From the NCBI GenBank assembly GCA_014529385.2, contig CM043963.1, positions 101,615,912-101,679,911 on the forward strand: DNA of 64,000 bases. The letters run 5' to 3'. This DNA is from Adiantum capillus-veneris. Its lineage: Eukaryota > Streptophyta > Polypodiopsida > Polypodiales > Pteridaceae. This document shows, piece after piece, positions 13,338 to 25,483 of this stretch. The notes beneath the pieces were generated by a model. That model ran no database searches and had not been told where the DNA came from. It saw nothing but the letters and a program-made list of their open reading frames with translations. Position numbers and translations under genes: made by a program. Within the stretch, counting starts at the first letter, position 1. Every line of letters begins with the position of its first letter.

Positions 13338-13467
13338 CTTGAATGGCTCGATGATCGGCAGGTAATTGACGTCAAATTGCCCAATGCATGCTTATAATGC
13401 TGAGAAAAAAGTTGCATGATCTGAATGCATGTTTCCGTCCTTTGATCCTCGGCACTTGCACTCTTGA
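13063..13467. repeat. Imperfect palindrome with about 118-bp arms
   Basis: The arm 13063-13180 and the reverse complement of 13348-13467 align end to end. The core cattgggcaatttgacgtca is exact, with substitutions towards the outer ends. The 167-bp spacer holds the second unit of the direct repeat. A transcript would fold into a long hairpin. Confidence 0.82.
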
Positions 13468-13853
13468 ATCCATGTCGAAGTAATTGTTCCTTGAAATTTT
13501 GTGCATGTTAAAGCTTTGAAGCTTCACTGATGCTGTTATTCCTTACCAAAACTATGGGCTATGTCCCTAAACTATTGCAATTTCTTGCAGCTTGTGTCCC
13601 GTCAATGTTGTACGTCAAGCCTATCACTTTACTGAAGGTGGGCAGCATCTTGTTGAAAAATGCCGATCATATTTAGCCATGGGTACGACCCCTATGGGGT
13701 ATAGTGCCCAACTTAGGTCATTTCCTTAAATTAAGAAGGCACAGAAAGAAACCTCAGTAGTGATGGCCGCAACCTGCACGCAGAGAACAAATGACGGGAG
13801 AGGTTGTTTTGGGGTTTTTGAGCATGTGTTGCAGTGACAAAAATCATTGGTTC

Positions 13854-15413
13854 TGATGGGGGATTTTCACAAGCCAAGCTCCCATACCCCTCTTCTCTCG
13901 TCCCCACCCCATGGAAATCCCCTCTTAGGGAGGGAGTGATAAAAGGCATTGGAAAAAGTAAGTAAAAATAAAGTATGATTATGTAAATATATAAGAAAGG
14001 TAAAATAGGCCACCTCATGCCTGCGGGGTAGCCCATCCCCACCTTGCCTCCTTTTTCTTCACTGTTGCCCCGCCGTGTGTCCCTTTTCCTCTCCTCCACT
14101 CAAAAGGTCAACTCCCTCTCTCTTCCCCTTGTCCTTTCTCCTTTCTCTCTCCCCTCAAGCTACCCCACCTCTCACCAATAATGCATTCTAACTCACCAAT
14201 AATGCACCCTAACTCACATGTAACTTACCCTATCTTCCAAAATAGTATACCCCACCCCCCCTTTCTCTCTCCTATCATATCCCATGACCCAAATACCCCC
14301 CTCTCTCTCTAAAGGGCGCCATGTCTCTTGTCTGGTAGTTAAATAACCTCCCCCACACTCACACACACTCAGTTTCATTGAAAAAGGTTCCCACAGACCC
14401 ATCCCCACCCGGTGGTTACCTGATTTTTCTTATGTTCACACACATCTGCACACAGATTCACCTCTGAACACACTCCCCTCTCTCCCCTCTTGTAATTACT
14501 TTAGTATCCATGTCACCTCTCACTTTTTTTCATCAACTCATCTCTCTCTCTTAGTCTCTCTCTCATGAGACTGCTGTTCTGGCACATATACACACAGCCA
14601 GACAAGTGGGGCCCACAGTCACATGGCCTATGTAGATAATGATTTCTTCATTTCTAAATTCTATAATTTCTCCCCCCTCCTCCCCTATATAAAGAGGGGT
14701 CACCATCACACTAAAGACACACACAACATCACCAAAGGACACACTATGCACTGTGTGTGCCTAGTGCACACACACACACACACACACCCACACCATCACC
14801 ATCACCGCAATCACCATGCTTGTCTTGAGCATGACCTCTACACCCTTGGCTATGGAAGATGAAGGGCAACTAAATGAAGGATGATGGCCATAACCCTCGT
14901 GCGAGTCTTCGCCATCAACTCCCACCTATCCGCCATGTGCTCTACCACTCTCTCCCTTCTCATTCCCCTACCCTATGCTCCCAATTTCATCACGTTATTC
15001 TCTAAATAAAGCTTGAGGTTTTGTGAGTATGTTTTCTTGCAATGTTTTGCCCATGTCACGTGTGCGGAATCGCCACCTAGTCTTGTGTTTGGAGTGAGCT
15101 TGTGTATGTGTGAAGGGTGTGCGGATTTGCCATCCTTTTGTGGTGCCTAAGTACTAAGCCGCTATACCCCCTCCCTCACTCTCTCTCTCTCTCTCTCTCA
15201 CTTGATCTCATTCCCTTTCCTCTTCATCACTACTCCCAAGCATCCATCTATCTTGGATGAAAACTTTGTTATGGTGGTGTGTTGTTTGCGTCCTAGCCGT
15301 TGAAGCTAGGTGTTGCCCCCTGTTTGCTTTACCGTGACAGGCTCGAGGCGCGCCATTCGGTCCCCGGTGTTTTAGAGGCCGTCGGGGGTTCGGGGTTCGC
15401 TTTGCTCCCGTCA
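13854..15413 (+). repeat. E1 5' LTR (1560 bp)
   Basis: Begins TGATGGGGG and ends GTCA. It carries a TATATAAA box at 14686-14693, an AATAAA at 15005-15010, a CA tract of 21 bp (14767-14787) and a CT tract of 21 bp (15179-15199). Confidence 0.93.
14686..14693 (+). promoter_or_regulatory. TATA box in E1 5' LTR
   Basis: TATATAAA lies in a C/T-rich context (cccctatataaagagggg) and is conserved at 25360-25367 in the 3' LTR. It marks the likely U3/R start of E1 transcription; the TSS is inferred to lie about 30 bp downstream. Confidence 0.7.
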
Positions 15414-15432
15414 TTTGGTGCCCCCACGGAGG
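15414..15432 (+). other. Candidate E1 primer-binding site
   Basis: The bases directly after the 5' LTR read tttggtgcccccacggagg. A TGG start next to the LTR is what a tRNA-primed element needs, but I could not assign the tRNA. Confidence 0.45.
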
Positions 15433-16238
15433 AGGGCTTTCTAAGACCCTTCAGTTTACAATGCTAAAAGTGACGCCCACTATCAATCGTGGACTAATGG
15501 CTGAAGGAATTTTTTAACTGGAGGACGGAAGAAGAGGAGACGAAGGAGGCACTAGCCGCCTTCATTGAGGTGCTACAGCCAGGCTGCAGTGTCATCAGCA
15601 ATCAAGAGGTAAATTCTCCATCTCGTGTCGCTCGTTCTAACTATAAATTAAGAGCATCAGGTGGGAGGTCGGTGAAGTTCCATCACTGTTGTCAACCAAG
15701 GCACACTGTCAATGAGTGCCAGCAACGAAGGCAGCAAAAGGGCTGAAGTCATCTACATTGACATTCATCGCAAAGAAGTCATTCACATCAAGGAAGGGAA
15801 GCAAACGGTGAGACCTCTTTTCCCTAAAGAAACTACAGTCAAAGTTATAACTCCAAAGTGGCCTAAAGGGGCTGCTCGAGCCAAAGGCAAGGAAAAGATA
15901 AGCCAGTCTGGAAACACATGACCCCGAAGGGAGAAGCATCTGGCCAAGCAAGTGCTTCAAGCTCAGAAAGCCGGGTTGTACCCAGTTTGCCAAAGAGGAA
16001 GTCATCCGAAGCTAAGCGGTGAAAGGTCGCCTACCAATTTGCACGACGCATGCGAGTGCTACCAATCCACTTCAACAATCCGGAAGAAGAAGTGGTAAGA
16101 AGATTCCCATGTCCTAGAGAAGAGTGGTTCGGCTACTACTCTCGCTGTTTTGGATAGAGAGTGGAGGATCTTCCTCCTCTCCCTGTACAACTTATCCTGA
16201 AGAAGCTCTCTACCACGGGAGAAACCCAGTGGGCTGGG

Positions 16239-16560
16239 TGTTGAGATGTCGAGCTCTACACCTTGAGCTGGCATCCACTACGGGTCTTGGCCGCTTACGG
16301 CATTTACTCACTGGCGCGTTAGGTGACCGACACGGAGGATCTCTGCCAGTGATTCTACAGCTGGACTACACTTATAGTGCCAGCCTAGTACGCTTCTAGC
16401 GAGTTCACACTTAGTGACCGCATGTACATATGTGCTACTTTTCAGCTTTAGCACTTAGTCATTTTGTAATCTCTTTTCTGTGAAGAAGAAGAAGAAGCTT
16501 TCCATCTCTGTGTGCTTTGTGCTTGTCTTGTGTAGCTCTCTTGCATCCTCATTCTTTACA
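16239..16560 (+). repeat. E2 5' LTR (322 bp)
   Basis: TG...CA ended and preceded by the TSD ctggg. It differs from the 3' LTR by two substitutions in the attttgtaatctcttttctg stretch. Confidence 0.97.
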
Positions 16561-16573
16561 TGGTATCAGAGCC
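16561..16573 (+). other. E2 primer-binding site (initiator Met-tRNA type)
   Basis: tggtatcagagcc abuts the 5' LTR end. This is the classic plant copia PBS complementary to the 3' end of initiator methionine tRNA. Confidence 0.92.
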
Positions 16574-16816
16574 TGGTGTAGGCAAGAGAGGCTAAGAGAG
16601 CAAGAGCATCACATTCCCTTCGTTCGCAATCCAAAGTTTCTGAACAGGTCTCCAAAGTGCAGTATACAGAGATTTACTGTACAAGTACAGTGGTTGTATG
16701 TACGCTTGATTGTGGACACTCGTTGAGTGTAGAAAGCGTTACAAGAACCACGATAGCAGGTTCAGCAGATTTGCAGGTTTTTGCAGATTGCAGCTATTTT
16801 GTCTTAGTGCTTCAAG

Positions 16817-19800
16817 ATGTCTGACGGTTTCAGTCAGATTGTTACTGAGAAGCTTGAGAAAAATAACTACCCTGCATGGAAGTTCAGAATAACAAATTTC
16901 CTAAAAGGAAAAGGTTATTAGGACTATGTAGAAGGAGACAATGAAAAGGAACCAGAGATTCCCGAGGCAAATGCTACAGCAGAACAAAGAAAAGCTTTGA
17001 GGGACTGGCAACAAGGCCAGAGCAAAGTGATGTATTGGCTTTCTATGAGCATCACAGATGGCATGATGGGCTATCTACAGGATGCTGAAACCCCCGCCAT
17101 TGCATGGAAAAACTTAGGCAGAGTGTTCGAGGTGAACACCAAGGCCAGGAAGCTTCAACTAAAGTCGGAGCTAAATCAGGTTAAGAGGAACAACCTCTCC
17201 ATCAATGATTATGCTTTGAAGATCAAGAGTATCATTGAGGCTCTTGGATCTATTAAAGTCTCAGTGAAAGACGATGACATTGTCCGTGCATGCTTGGATG
17301 GTCTAGGAGATGAGTATGTACATTTTAGGTCTTCCATGAATACAAGAGACGACATCCCCGTGTTCCAAGATTTGATTTCTATGCTTATTCTTGAGGAGAA
17401 GAACCTTGACACATCTTCTTCTCATGGCAGAAATAATTCTGAACAGGCCTTCTATTCTAACTCCAACAGAGGTAGAGGTAGAGGTCGTGGTCGAGGCCCA
17501 AGGGGTTGCAGGGGCCAATTTCTGGAAGGTCAATCAAATCAAAACAATACAGGTGGCAGGGGAAACCAGTCTCAAGGCAGGGGGAGTCAAAGAGGTCGTG
17601 GTGCAGGATCAAGCAGGCAGCAACATACTCCAGATAGTAGAGAATGTTGGACTTGTGGTGAAAGAGGTCACATGTCACGTGACTGTCCAGAGGGAAAAGC
17701 AAGTAGAAAGAGAGAACAGGGCAACTATGCATCTACTAGCAGAGATGCAGATGACAGCAAAAACGAGCGCATGTTTGTTATGCAGCATGTAATGAATACA
17801 ATGACTGCAGAGAATTCCACCCAAGATGATGTTTGGTATGTGGATTCAGGTGCCTCTAATCACATGACGTCTCGTGGAGAGTGGTTTAGAGATAGGCGCA
17901 AACCAGATGTGTCAGGCTATGTGCAGACAGGAGATGACACAGCTCACCCCATTGCTCATGTAGGGGACATACCTCTAAATACGAAGAGTGGGAAATCAAA
18001 GTACTTAGCAGATGTACTTCATGTCCCAAACATTACAAAGAATCTTGTTTCTGTTGGACAAATGGTTGAGCAGGGTTTGCAGGTTCGCTTCAATCCAAAT
18101 GGCTGTTATGTAGAAGATTTCCAGAATGGCTGTAAGCTGATCACAGAGGGCAAATGTGTGGGCAGAATGTTTACGCTGAATTTAGACATGCCTGAGGTAA
18201 AAGCTGCATTATTTGCACAGGGCACAGGTGTTGTGGCTGATGTTGACATTTGGCACAAACGCATTGGCCATGTCAATGAGCAGAGATTGCGCAGCATGCA
18301 ATCAAAATAGATTGTAAAAGGTTTGCCCAAATTCAAGGTGGATGGTATGCATAAAGTGTGTGCAGCATGCCAGTTTGGAAAACAGTCAAAGGGCTCATTT
18401 CCACATGAGCGCAATGTATGTAAAAATCCACTTGAGGTGGTGCACACAGATGTTTGGGGTCCAACCGATACTGCAAGTATACATGGTTGCAGGTATTATG
18501 TCTCTTTCATTGATGACCATACAAGGAAAGTATGGGTCTACTTCATGCGTAACAAAAGTGAAGTGTTTGGTCACTTTCAAGACTTCAAAGTCATGATTGA
18601 GAAGGAGACAGATATGCAAATCAAGACATTGAGGTCAGATGGAGAGGGAGAGTACTTCTCCAATGTTTTTTCAGATTTTCTGCGAATGTATGGTATACAC
18701 AGGCAGTTTACATGCAGATATACTCCACAGCAGAATGGGGTCGCAGAAAGGAAAAACAGGCACATTGCAGAGGTTGCACGTGCATTGATGAATGAGAAGA
18801 ACATGCCTCATCATTTCTGGGCTGAAGCCGTAAATACAGCTGTGTACATTATGAACAGGACACCTACAGCTGCGGTGCATGATGTAACACCTGAGGAAAA
18901 GTTTACAGGTACAAAGTCTGATTTGGCACACTTGAAAGTGTTTGGCTGCATAGCTTACGTGCATGTACCAGATGAGTTGCGTAGGAAATTGGATCCTAAA
19001 GCAGAAAAAAGTATTCTTGTGGGATATTCCCTTGAACAAAAGGGGTACAGGTGCTACAATCCTACTACACGAGAATTACGAGTGAGCAGAGATGTAGTCT
19101 TTGATGAGATGAGCAGCTGGTACAGTAATGCACATGGCACTATTGGGGCTGATGTAAAAGATGATGTGGTTGTACAAAATGTAAGGCCACAGTCACAGGT
19201 TTTGAGTGGACCACAAGAGTCCTCTTCTTGTGGCTTTGTTGAGAAACCATGGAATGGTAGACTACGTACGCAGGTTACTCCACCAACAGGTACAGGGAAT
19301 GTATCACGAAAAGGAAAGGAAAAGGTTGATGAACCTCCCTTTATGGTTGATGCATCATCAGGTTTTTCACATGTAGACATGGATGCAGATGGTTCTGAAC
19401 AAAGTCTTGATGAGGAATTTGGAATTTCGGCTGTCAGGACACCTGGTGTAAGGAAAGTACAAGAAGATGCTAGAGGGCAAAGGAGTGACCCAGGACCGCG
19501 CAGATCTAATAGAGTCAGAAATCCAGTTCAGAAATTGACTTATGATGGGTATCTAGCGCATCACCGAGCCTACATGGCTAAGGTGATACAAGATGTGGAG
19601 CCCACATGTTTTGAGGATGCAGTTGGAAATGTGCATTGGGATGATGCAATGAATGAAGAGATGGCTGCATTGGAAGCAAATGACACATGGGAGTTGGTGC
19701 CATTGCCAAGTGGCAAGAAAGCTATTGGCTGTAAATGGGTGTATAAAACCAAGCATAAGGCTGATGGTAACATTGAGCGTCACAAGGCAAGGCTGGTTGC

Positions 19801-21088
19801 AAAAGGTTATGCACAGACGTATGGCATAGACTATGAGGAGACCTTTGCTCCAGTGGCAAAGATGACGACAGTGAGAGCTGTCATAGCAGTGGCTGCATCT
19901 AGAGGATGGATTATGCATCAAATGGATGTAAAGAATGCCTTCTTGAATGGTGAGTTGCAAGAGGAAGTGTATATGGATCAGCCACCTGGTTATGTCGATC
20001 CAAGTTACCCAGATTATGTATGCAGACTTCTCAAAGCTTTGTATGGTTTGAAGCAGGGCTCTAGAGCATGGTATGACAGGATTGCCAAGTATCTTGTCAG
20101 TATTGGTTTTAGGAGAGCTCATGCTGATCATTCACTCTATGTACGTGAGAGTGATGTGGGGATTGTGGTCATTACCATATATGTAGATGACCTTATTATT
20201 GTTGGTGACAATGCTATGGAGATTGACCATGTGAAGGGTCTTCTCAAACAGGAGTTTGAAATGAAAGATTTAGGCGAGTTGCGCTACTTTCTTGGCATTG
20301 AAGTGATCAGGACTCCAGAGGGTGTATGGCTATCACAGAGACAGTATGCTTTGGACATGTTGTCAAAGTATGGTATGGCTGATTGTAAGCCAATTTCTAT
20401 TCCCTTGGATGTGAATGCAAAGCTGAGTGCAGAGAAGGGTGATGTTATTGAGGATGTCAACATGTACAGGAAGATTGTGGGTAGTCTAATCTACTTGACT
20501 ATCACGAGGCCAGACTTGAGCTACACAGTAGGCTTGGAAAGTCAGTTCATGAAACTTCCGAGGAAGCCACATTTGGATGGAGTACGACGCACACTTAGGT
20601 ATGTGCAAGGTACTCTTGACTACGCATTGTTCTATGCAGCAGATGCACCATTAGCATTGTATGGGTATACAGATGCAGATTGGGCAGGTAGCATTGTTGA
20701 TAGGAGATCTACGAGTGGCTTCATGTTCTCTTTTGAGAGTGCTGCTGTTACTTGGAGCAGCAAAAAGCAGCCTACGGTTGCTTTATCGAGCACAGAGGCC
20801 GAGTACAGAGGTGCAGCAGTTGCGGCGTGCGAGGTAGCTTGGCTACGCACATTACTTGAGGACCTGGGAGTGCAGGTGGACCAGCAGATTTTCATCCATT
20901 GTGACAACCTCAGCAGCATGCAATTGGCTAGGAACCCAGTGTTCCATGCCAGGACCAAACACATAGAGGTCCATTACCACTACGTTCGAGAGCGAGTGTT
21001 GGCGGGCGACATTGACTTGGTCTACGTCAGCACACAGGATCAGATAGCGGATATCTTTACCAAGGCCCTCGGAGCTGAGAAGCTTTGA
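16817..21088 (+). pseudogene. E2 Ty1/copia Gag-Pol polyprotein with two in-frame TAG codons
   Basis: One frame of 1424 codons starts MSDGFSQIV and ends at TGA 21086-21088. Gag has NNYPAWKFRI near residue 16-25 and a CCHC knuckle (CWTCGERGHMSRDC, C277/C280/H285/C290). Protease has DSGASNHMT at D343. Integrase has an HHCC finger (H480, H485, C515, C518) and a D545-D608-E644 triad with D35E spacing. RT has YVDD with D1124 and D1125; RNase H has YTDADWAG (first D at 1286). The C-terminus has HIEVHYHYVRE and IADIFTKAL. Breaks: TAG at 16919-16921, where copia proteins have Trp (KGKGY-stop-DY), and TAG at 18308-18310 in the linker before the CC of the integrase finger. All catalytic residues remain. 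Length fits a full copia polyprotein. Confidence 0.95.
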
Positions 21089-21125
21089 CGTTTCCGGACT
21101 ATGCTTGGACTCTGCAACATGCAGA

Positions 21126-21138
21126 GCTCGAGGGGGAG
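21126..21138 (+). other. E2 polypurine tract
   Basis: gctcgagggggag directly precedes the TG of the 3' LTR, the expected plus-strand primer of a copia element. Confidence 0.88.
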
Positions 21139-21460
21139 TGTTGAGATGTCGAGCTCTACACCTTGAGCTGGCATCCACTACGGGTCTTGGCCGCTTACGG
21201 CATTTACTCACTGGCGCGTTAGGTGACCGACACGGAGGATCTCTGCCAGTGATTCTACAGCTGGACTACACTTATAGTGCCAGCCTAGTACGCTTCTAGC
21301 GAGTTCACACTTAGTGACCGCATGTACATATGTGCTACTTTTCAGCTTTAGCACTTAGTCATTTTGTACTCTCTTTTTTGTGAAGAAGAAGAAGAAGCTT
21401 TCCATCTCTGTGTGCTTTGTGCTTGTCTTGTGTAGCTCTCTTGCATCCTCATTCTTTACA
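21139..21460 (+). repeat. E2 3' LTR (322 bp)
   Basis: Begins at TGTTGAGATG after the PPT, ends TTTACA, and is followed by the TSD ctggg. Confidence 0.97.
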
Positions 21461-22022
21461 CTGGGGACGAGTTGCAACTGAATGGAGTAGAATTCATGCA
21501 ACACGCTGACTACGGAAATTACCTTCAATTGCTGTTAGCCAAGAGGCTGGGAGTGGTCAGACGCGTCGCCATCACCCTGTACGTGCTGAGCAATGAAGGA
21601 AAGGTAGAGCCCATGAAAGGCGATGACCTCTTGTGGATGTGCCGACTCATCAACACTGGCACGGTAAGAGTATAAGTAAGTATTTAATCCTCTGTGCATG
21701 ATGGAAAACGGGCCAATGGCATTCCCGTTCAGATTCTTGCAGCATATGCATGTGAATATCTATGTAGATAGGAAATTCTTCTACCAACAGAAGATCGTAC
21801 ACCTATTCGGTGCGGCGGTACTAGGAGAAATCCTCAATTCCCCGAACCCTATCATTCTCCCCATATTAGATTACCATCATTCCTTTAATGTTTCTATCTT
21901 TATCTTGTTTTAACCTATCCACCCACCCCTGTAAAAAGCTGCTTTGAGCTGCTACTGTTAATGTAATGTTAAAAAAAAAAGAAAAAAATAAAGAGAGGTT
22001 TGTAATTTCCTGAGTCACTACC

Positions 22023-23255
22023 ATGGTAAGTGTTTCTTTCCCCACGTTCAATGGAAAGAAGGGAGAGGATCTCACCACCGATTTTTTGGATGATTTAGAC
22101 ATTGCTTGTATCGTCTCCAACAAAGATGACGATGCTTCACGACTTAGAATTTTTCCTCTACTGATGAAAGTAGAGGCCAAGTCCTAGTATAATGCATTGC
22201 CCCAGGCCACCAAGAATGCATGGGATGTGTTAATGGCTGCTTTTGTAAAGAGGTTTGGTGGAGGCACAACCTCGGAGAGGCTATGGCAGTTACTGACAGA
22301 ATTAAAACAGGGAGGCCTGCTGGAGTATGCCACCTACGAGTCTAAATTTGTGGAATTATGGGAGAGATGGGTTGCCTCGCTGGAGGAAGGTGAAGGAGCA
22401 CCTAGTTTTCTAAAGAAGGACCGTTTCATTGCTGGTCTATGGTCGCCGCTTAGAGAGAAGGTGAAGGGAAGGTTTCTTGCAACATATGAGTTGGCAATCG
22501 AAGTAGCCCGCCTTAAAGACAAGAAGCTACGCATGCAAGCAAGAGTAAACGAGTCAGAGGAAACAAGCTCGGCCCAACCAACCCCAGTGACTGCAATAGC
22601 CAATCATAGAGTCCAACCACAGGAGGCATCAGAAGAGCAAGACCTGTTGAGTCGCATCACCACCCAACTAGAGAGTTTATCTGTGCATCTGGTGCAGCAT
22701 ACACCTGGAAGGAACCCAGAACAAGGAAGAGGACAACGAAGGCAGAACCCAGAGTACCATTGTTACAACTACGGGGAAGATGGCCATGGAATGTACTATT
22801 GCCCACACCCGAGGAGGCAGAATTTCAATAGAGGGGGGAGACAGAATCAGATCTCTCCACCAAGAACACCACCACCACTCAGGCAACCAATCCCACCTGT
22901 TCAAATCCCACCACCAGCGGTGCAACCACAGCTAGCCACACTAGTTCAACGCCAGTCACCAATGCAACCACCGCCACAATCACCACTTACAATCATCCTA
23001 CGCCCACCATCAATTGGTACCCGCACACCAAGTATCATTGGTCTTGCAGAAGAGGTCAAGATGAAGGTAACCGAAGAAGGATCAAGTGAGAAGTTTATTC
23101 AAAGAACTGAAGCAGTGGAACAAGAGGTTAAAGAATCAAAAGATGCTACCCAGGTGGGGGAGGTAAGTCAAGAAAATTGTGTTACAAATGTGAGTACATC
23201 TTTAACCTTGAATGAAATAGGCACCAAAGCGATCAATCGACAGCATTGGCCATAA
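22023..23255 (+). pseudogene. E1 Gag protein (retrotransposon gag domain and zinc knuckle), one in-frame TAG
   Basis: The ATG at 22023 starts MVSVSFPTFNGKKGED, a typical Gag N-terminus. TAG at 22185-22187 replaces the expected Trp of an 'AK-W-YNAL'-type motif (codon 55). Beyond it lie the Gag core (WDVLMAAFVKRFGG; LLEYATYESKFVELWERW; FIAGLWSPLREKVKG) and a polar linker. A knuckle reads CYNYGEDGHGMYYC, where the second Cys is Tyr (C-x2-Y-x4-H-x4-C). A Pro/Gln-rich tail follows. Total is 410 codons. The knuckle change weakens predicted nucleic-acid binding. The next ORF overlaps its end in another frame. Family assignment rests on motif order. Confidence 0.85.
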
Positions 23256-24646
23256 GCGTAAGAAGGTGTAAAGTGTTGATTAGGCCTCGTCAGAGTAAGA
23301 GGAATGCAAAGGGCATGAAAGATACAAGAGAAGAGGAAAACCAGCCTGCTAGCAAGGCTTTGCAGAAGGTGGACAACATATCAATCAAAGGGGAGGGCTT
23401 TGAAAACGGAAGCCTGTGCACCAGCATGGACCCAAGACAGTGTAGCAAGCTAAAGGAATCTTGCATCAAGGCAGTTTCACTTGAGGACCATAACGAAGAG
23501 GTAAGTATGACTGAAGGTTTGGAGTTGGATATTTCTCCAGAGGCTTGGCAGCCGAGCAAGACTTTATTGTGTAGTGTTATAGACTTAGAGATGGGTAATG
23601 CCTCTAGTCTACTGAAGGGTGTTATAAACTTGGAGATGGGTAATGCCTCCAGTTTATGTGAGGGTGTTCAGAGTAAGTTTGATGATCAATATGCTACCAA
23701 CCTTTTAAGGATGTTCCAAACTCCTCCACAACACAGCATTGTGTTTGCATGGGATGCATCAGACCTATAGCTATGGCTAGCTGCTCTAACATATAGAGAG
23801 AAGATCAGCATGGAGATAAGAGCAAAGGAGCCATGGATAGACAAAAGCCTAATAGAATGCAAGAATGAAAACCTCATTCGCAATTTGGTACAATTTTTTA
23901 CAAATAGTGCATCCTCTCTTTGGAGAAAGGTAAGTGGATTACACTTGAATTTAAGCCGCAAGGTAGGTGGCTTGCTATTAGCATCAGTAAAGGAAGCTGA
24001 CATGTTTGAGCACACCCAAAAGAAGCATGATATGATCGCAGTTTTTTCTAGTCATGGCAGTAAGCAGGATTCTGAAGACAACTTGAGCTCACCACACCAA
24101 CAAGGCGGCCATATATGGTGGATTCTTGGTACACTCTTGGGAATCATAATTTTCAGTTCTGTCTTTGCAGGAGCCAAGATGCTCATTTCCCCTCTCGCTA
24201 CTAGTGGTTACAAATTTGATCCAATTTGGCATGCAAATTTTATTGTTCGGACACTGCAAACAATGATCCTGTTTTTCACTTGGGATCCAGGAGGACATTG
24301 GCACAAAGTTCTGGAAGCCATGGGCTTCCCCTTTAATCAACCGACACTATTCCAAGGAACAAGTTATCACTCGGACTTGTTACAGATTCATGAATATCCC
24401 AGAAATCTCACCAATGGCCAAATGGAATGGCTAGTTCAGAAGGCAACTCGATATCGGATCGTACAGCTAAGCGGAAGAAGAAACAGAGCTAGAGACATGA
24501 ATGCCTCTAGCCAAAAGGGGAGGGCTAATGATGGGGGCTTTTCAAAAGCCAAGCTCCCATACCCCTCTTCTCTCCTCCCCACCCCATGGAAACCCCCTCT
24601 TAGGCAGGGAGTGATAAAAGGCATTGGAAAAAGTAAGAAAAAATAA
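23246..24646 (+). pseudogene. E1 downstream ORF with a hydrophobic membrane-like segment, unknown function
   Basis: This frame lies +2 relative to Gag and overlaps its last 10 bases; the first ATG is at 23315. TAG at 23768-23770 splits it into about 175 and 290 codons, the second open part running on from a downstream ATG at 23810. Visible features are a 15-residue internal repeat (LEMGNASSLLKG and LEMGNASSLCEG), basic stretches, and one strong hydrophobic segment WWILGTLLGIIIFSSVFAGA (about 24117-24176). A conserved-looking tail follows (WDPGGHWHKVLEAMGFPF). The 3' end runs into the 3' LTR, which starts at 24529. It sits where env lies in some plant retroelements, but there is no visible signal peptide or homology, so 'env-like' is only positional. 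Confidence 0.6.
24512..24528 (+). other. E1 polypurine tract
   Basis: aaaaggggagggctaa lies directly before the 3' LTR start TGATGGGGG. Confidence 0.75.
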
Positions 24647-25439
24647 AGTATGATTATGTAAATATATAAGAAAGGTAAAATAGGCCACCTCATGCGTGCG
24701 GGGTAGCCCATCCCCACCTTGCCTCCTTTTTCTTCACTATTGCCCCGCCGTGTGTCCCTTTTCCTCTCCTCCACTCAAAAGGTCAACTCCCTCTCTCTTC
24801 CCCTTGTCCTTTCTCCTTTCTCTCTCCCCTCAAGCTACCCCACCTCTCACCAATAATGCATTCTAACTCACCAATAATGCACCCTAACTCACATGCAACT
24901 TACCCTATCTTCCAAAATAGTATACCCCACCCCCCCTTTCTCTCTCCTATCATATCCCATGACCCAAATACCCCCTCTCTCTCTAAAGGGCGCCATGTCT
25001 CTTGTCTTGTAGCTAAATAACCTCCCCCACACTCACACACACTCAGTTTCATTGAAAAAGGTGCCCACAGACCCATCCCCACCCGGTGGTTACCTGATTT
25101 TTCTTGTGTTCACACACATCTGCACACAGATTCACCTCTGAACACACTCCCCTCTCTCACCTCTTGTAATTACTTTAGTATGCATGTCACCTCTCACTTT
25201 TTTTCATCAACCCATCTCTCTCTCTTAGTCTCTCTCTCATGAGACTGCTGTTCTGGCACATATACACACAGCCAGACAAGTGGGGCCCACAGTCACATGA
25301 CCTATGTAGATAATGATTTCTTCATTTCTAAATTCTATAATTTCTCCCCCCTCCTCCCCTATATAAAGAGGGGTCACCATCACACTAAAGACACACACAA
25401 CATCACCAAAGAACACACTATGCACTGTGTGTGCCTAGT

Positions 25440-25483
<44 letters not shown>

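Larger units (their letters stand above)
16239..21460 (+). mobile_element. E2: nearly intact, young Ty1/copia retrotransposon nested in E1
   Basis: Length is 5222 bp with 322-bp LTRs (TGTTGAGATG...TTTACA), a perfect 5-bp TSD ctggg at 16234-16238 and 21461-21465, a PBS, one gag-pol reading frame and a PPT. The two LTRs differ at only two sites (near 16449/21349 and 16458/21358), indicating a recent insertion. Gene order is Gag, protease, integrase, RT, RNase H, the copia order. Only two in-frame TAG codons interrupt coding. Confidence 0.98.
15918..21675 (+). pseudogene. E1 5' ORF, unknown function, split by the nested copia element
   Basis: A frame from ATG 15918 runs to 16238, where E2 is inserted. 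If E2 and one ctggg copy are removed, the same frame continues without a break from 21466 to a TAA ending at 21675. The spliced-out reading has in-frame stops before E2 at 16020 (TGA) and 16155 (TAG). Visible features are a Ser/Lys-rich start (KGEASGQASASSSE), an acidic-basic stretch, then EFMQHADYGNYLQLLLAKRL and GDDLLWMCRLINTG near the end. I recognise no family; position upstream of Gag suggests an element-specific leader protein. A further short frame at 15712-15921 precedes it in another register. Confidence 0.6.

Noticed and set aside
15921-16020. Independent small gene at 15712-15921
   Set aside because: It lies in the E1 interior next to the 5' ORF and is more likely an out-of-frame piece of it.
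19553-20131. 192-codon minus-strand ORF
   Set aside because: Antisense shadow of the E2 reverse transcriptase, whose motifs are unambiguous on the + strand.
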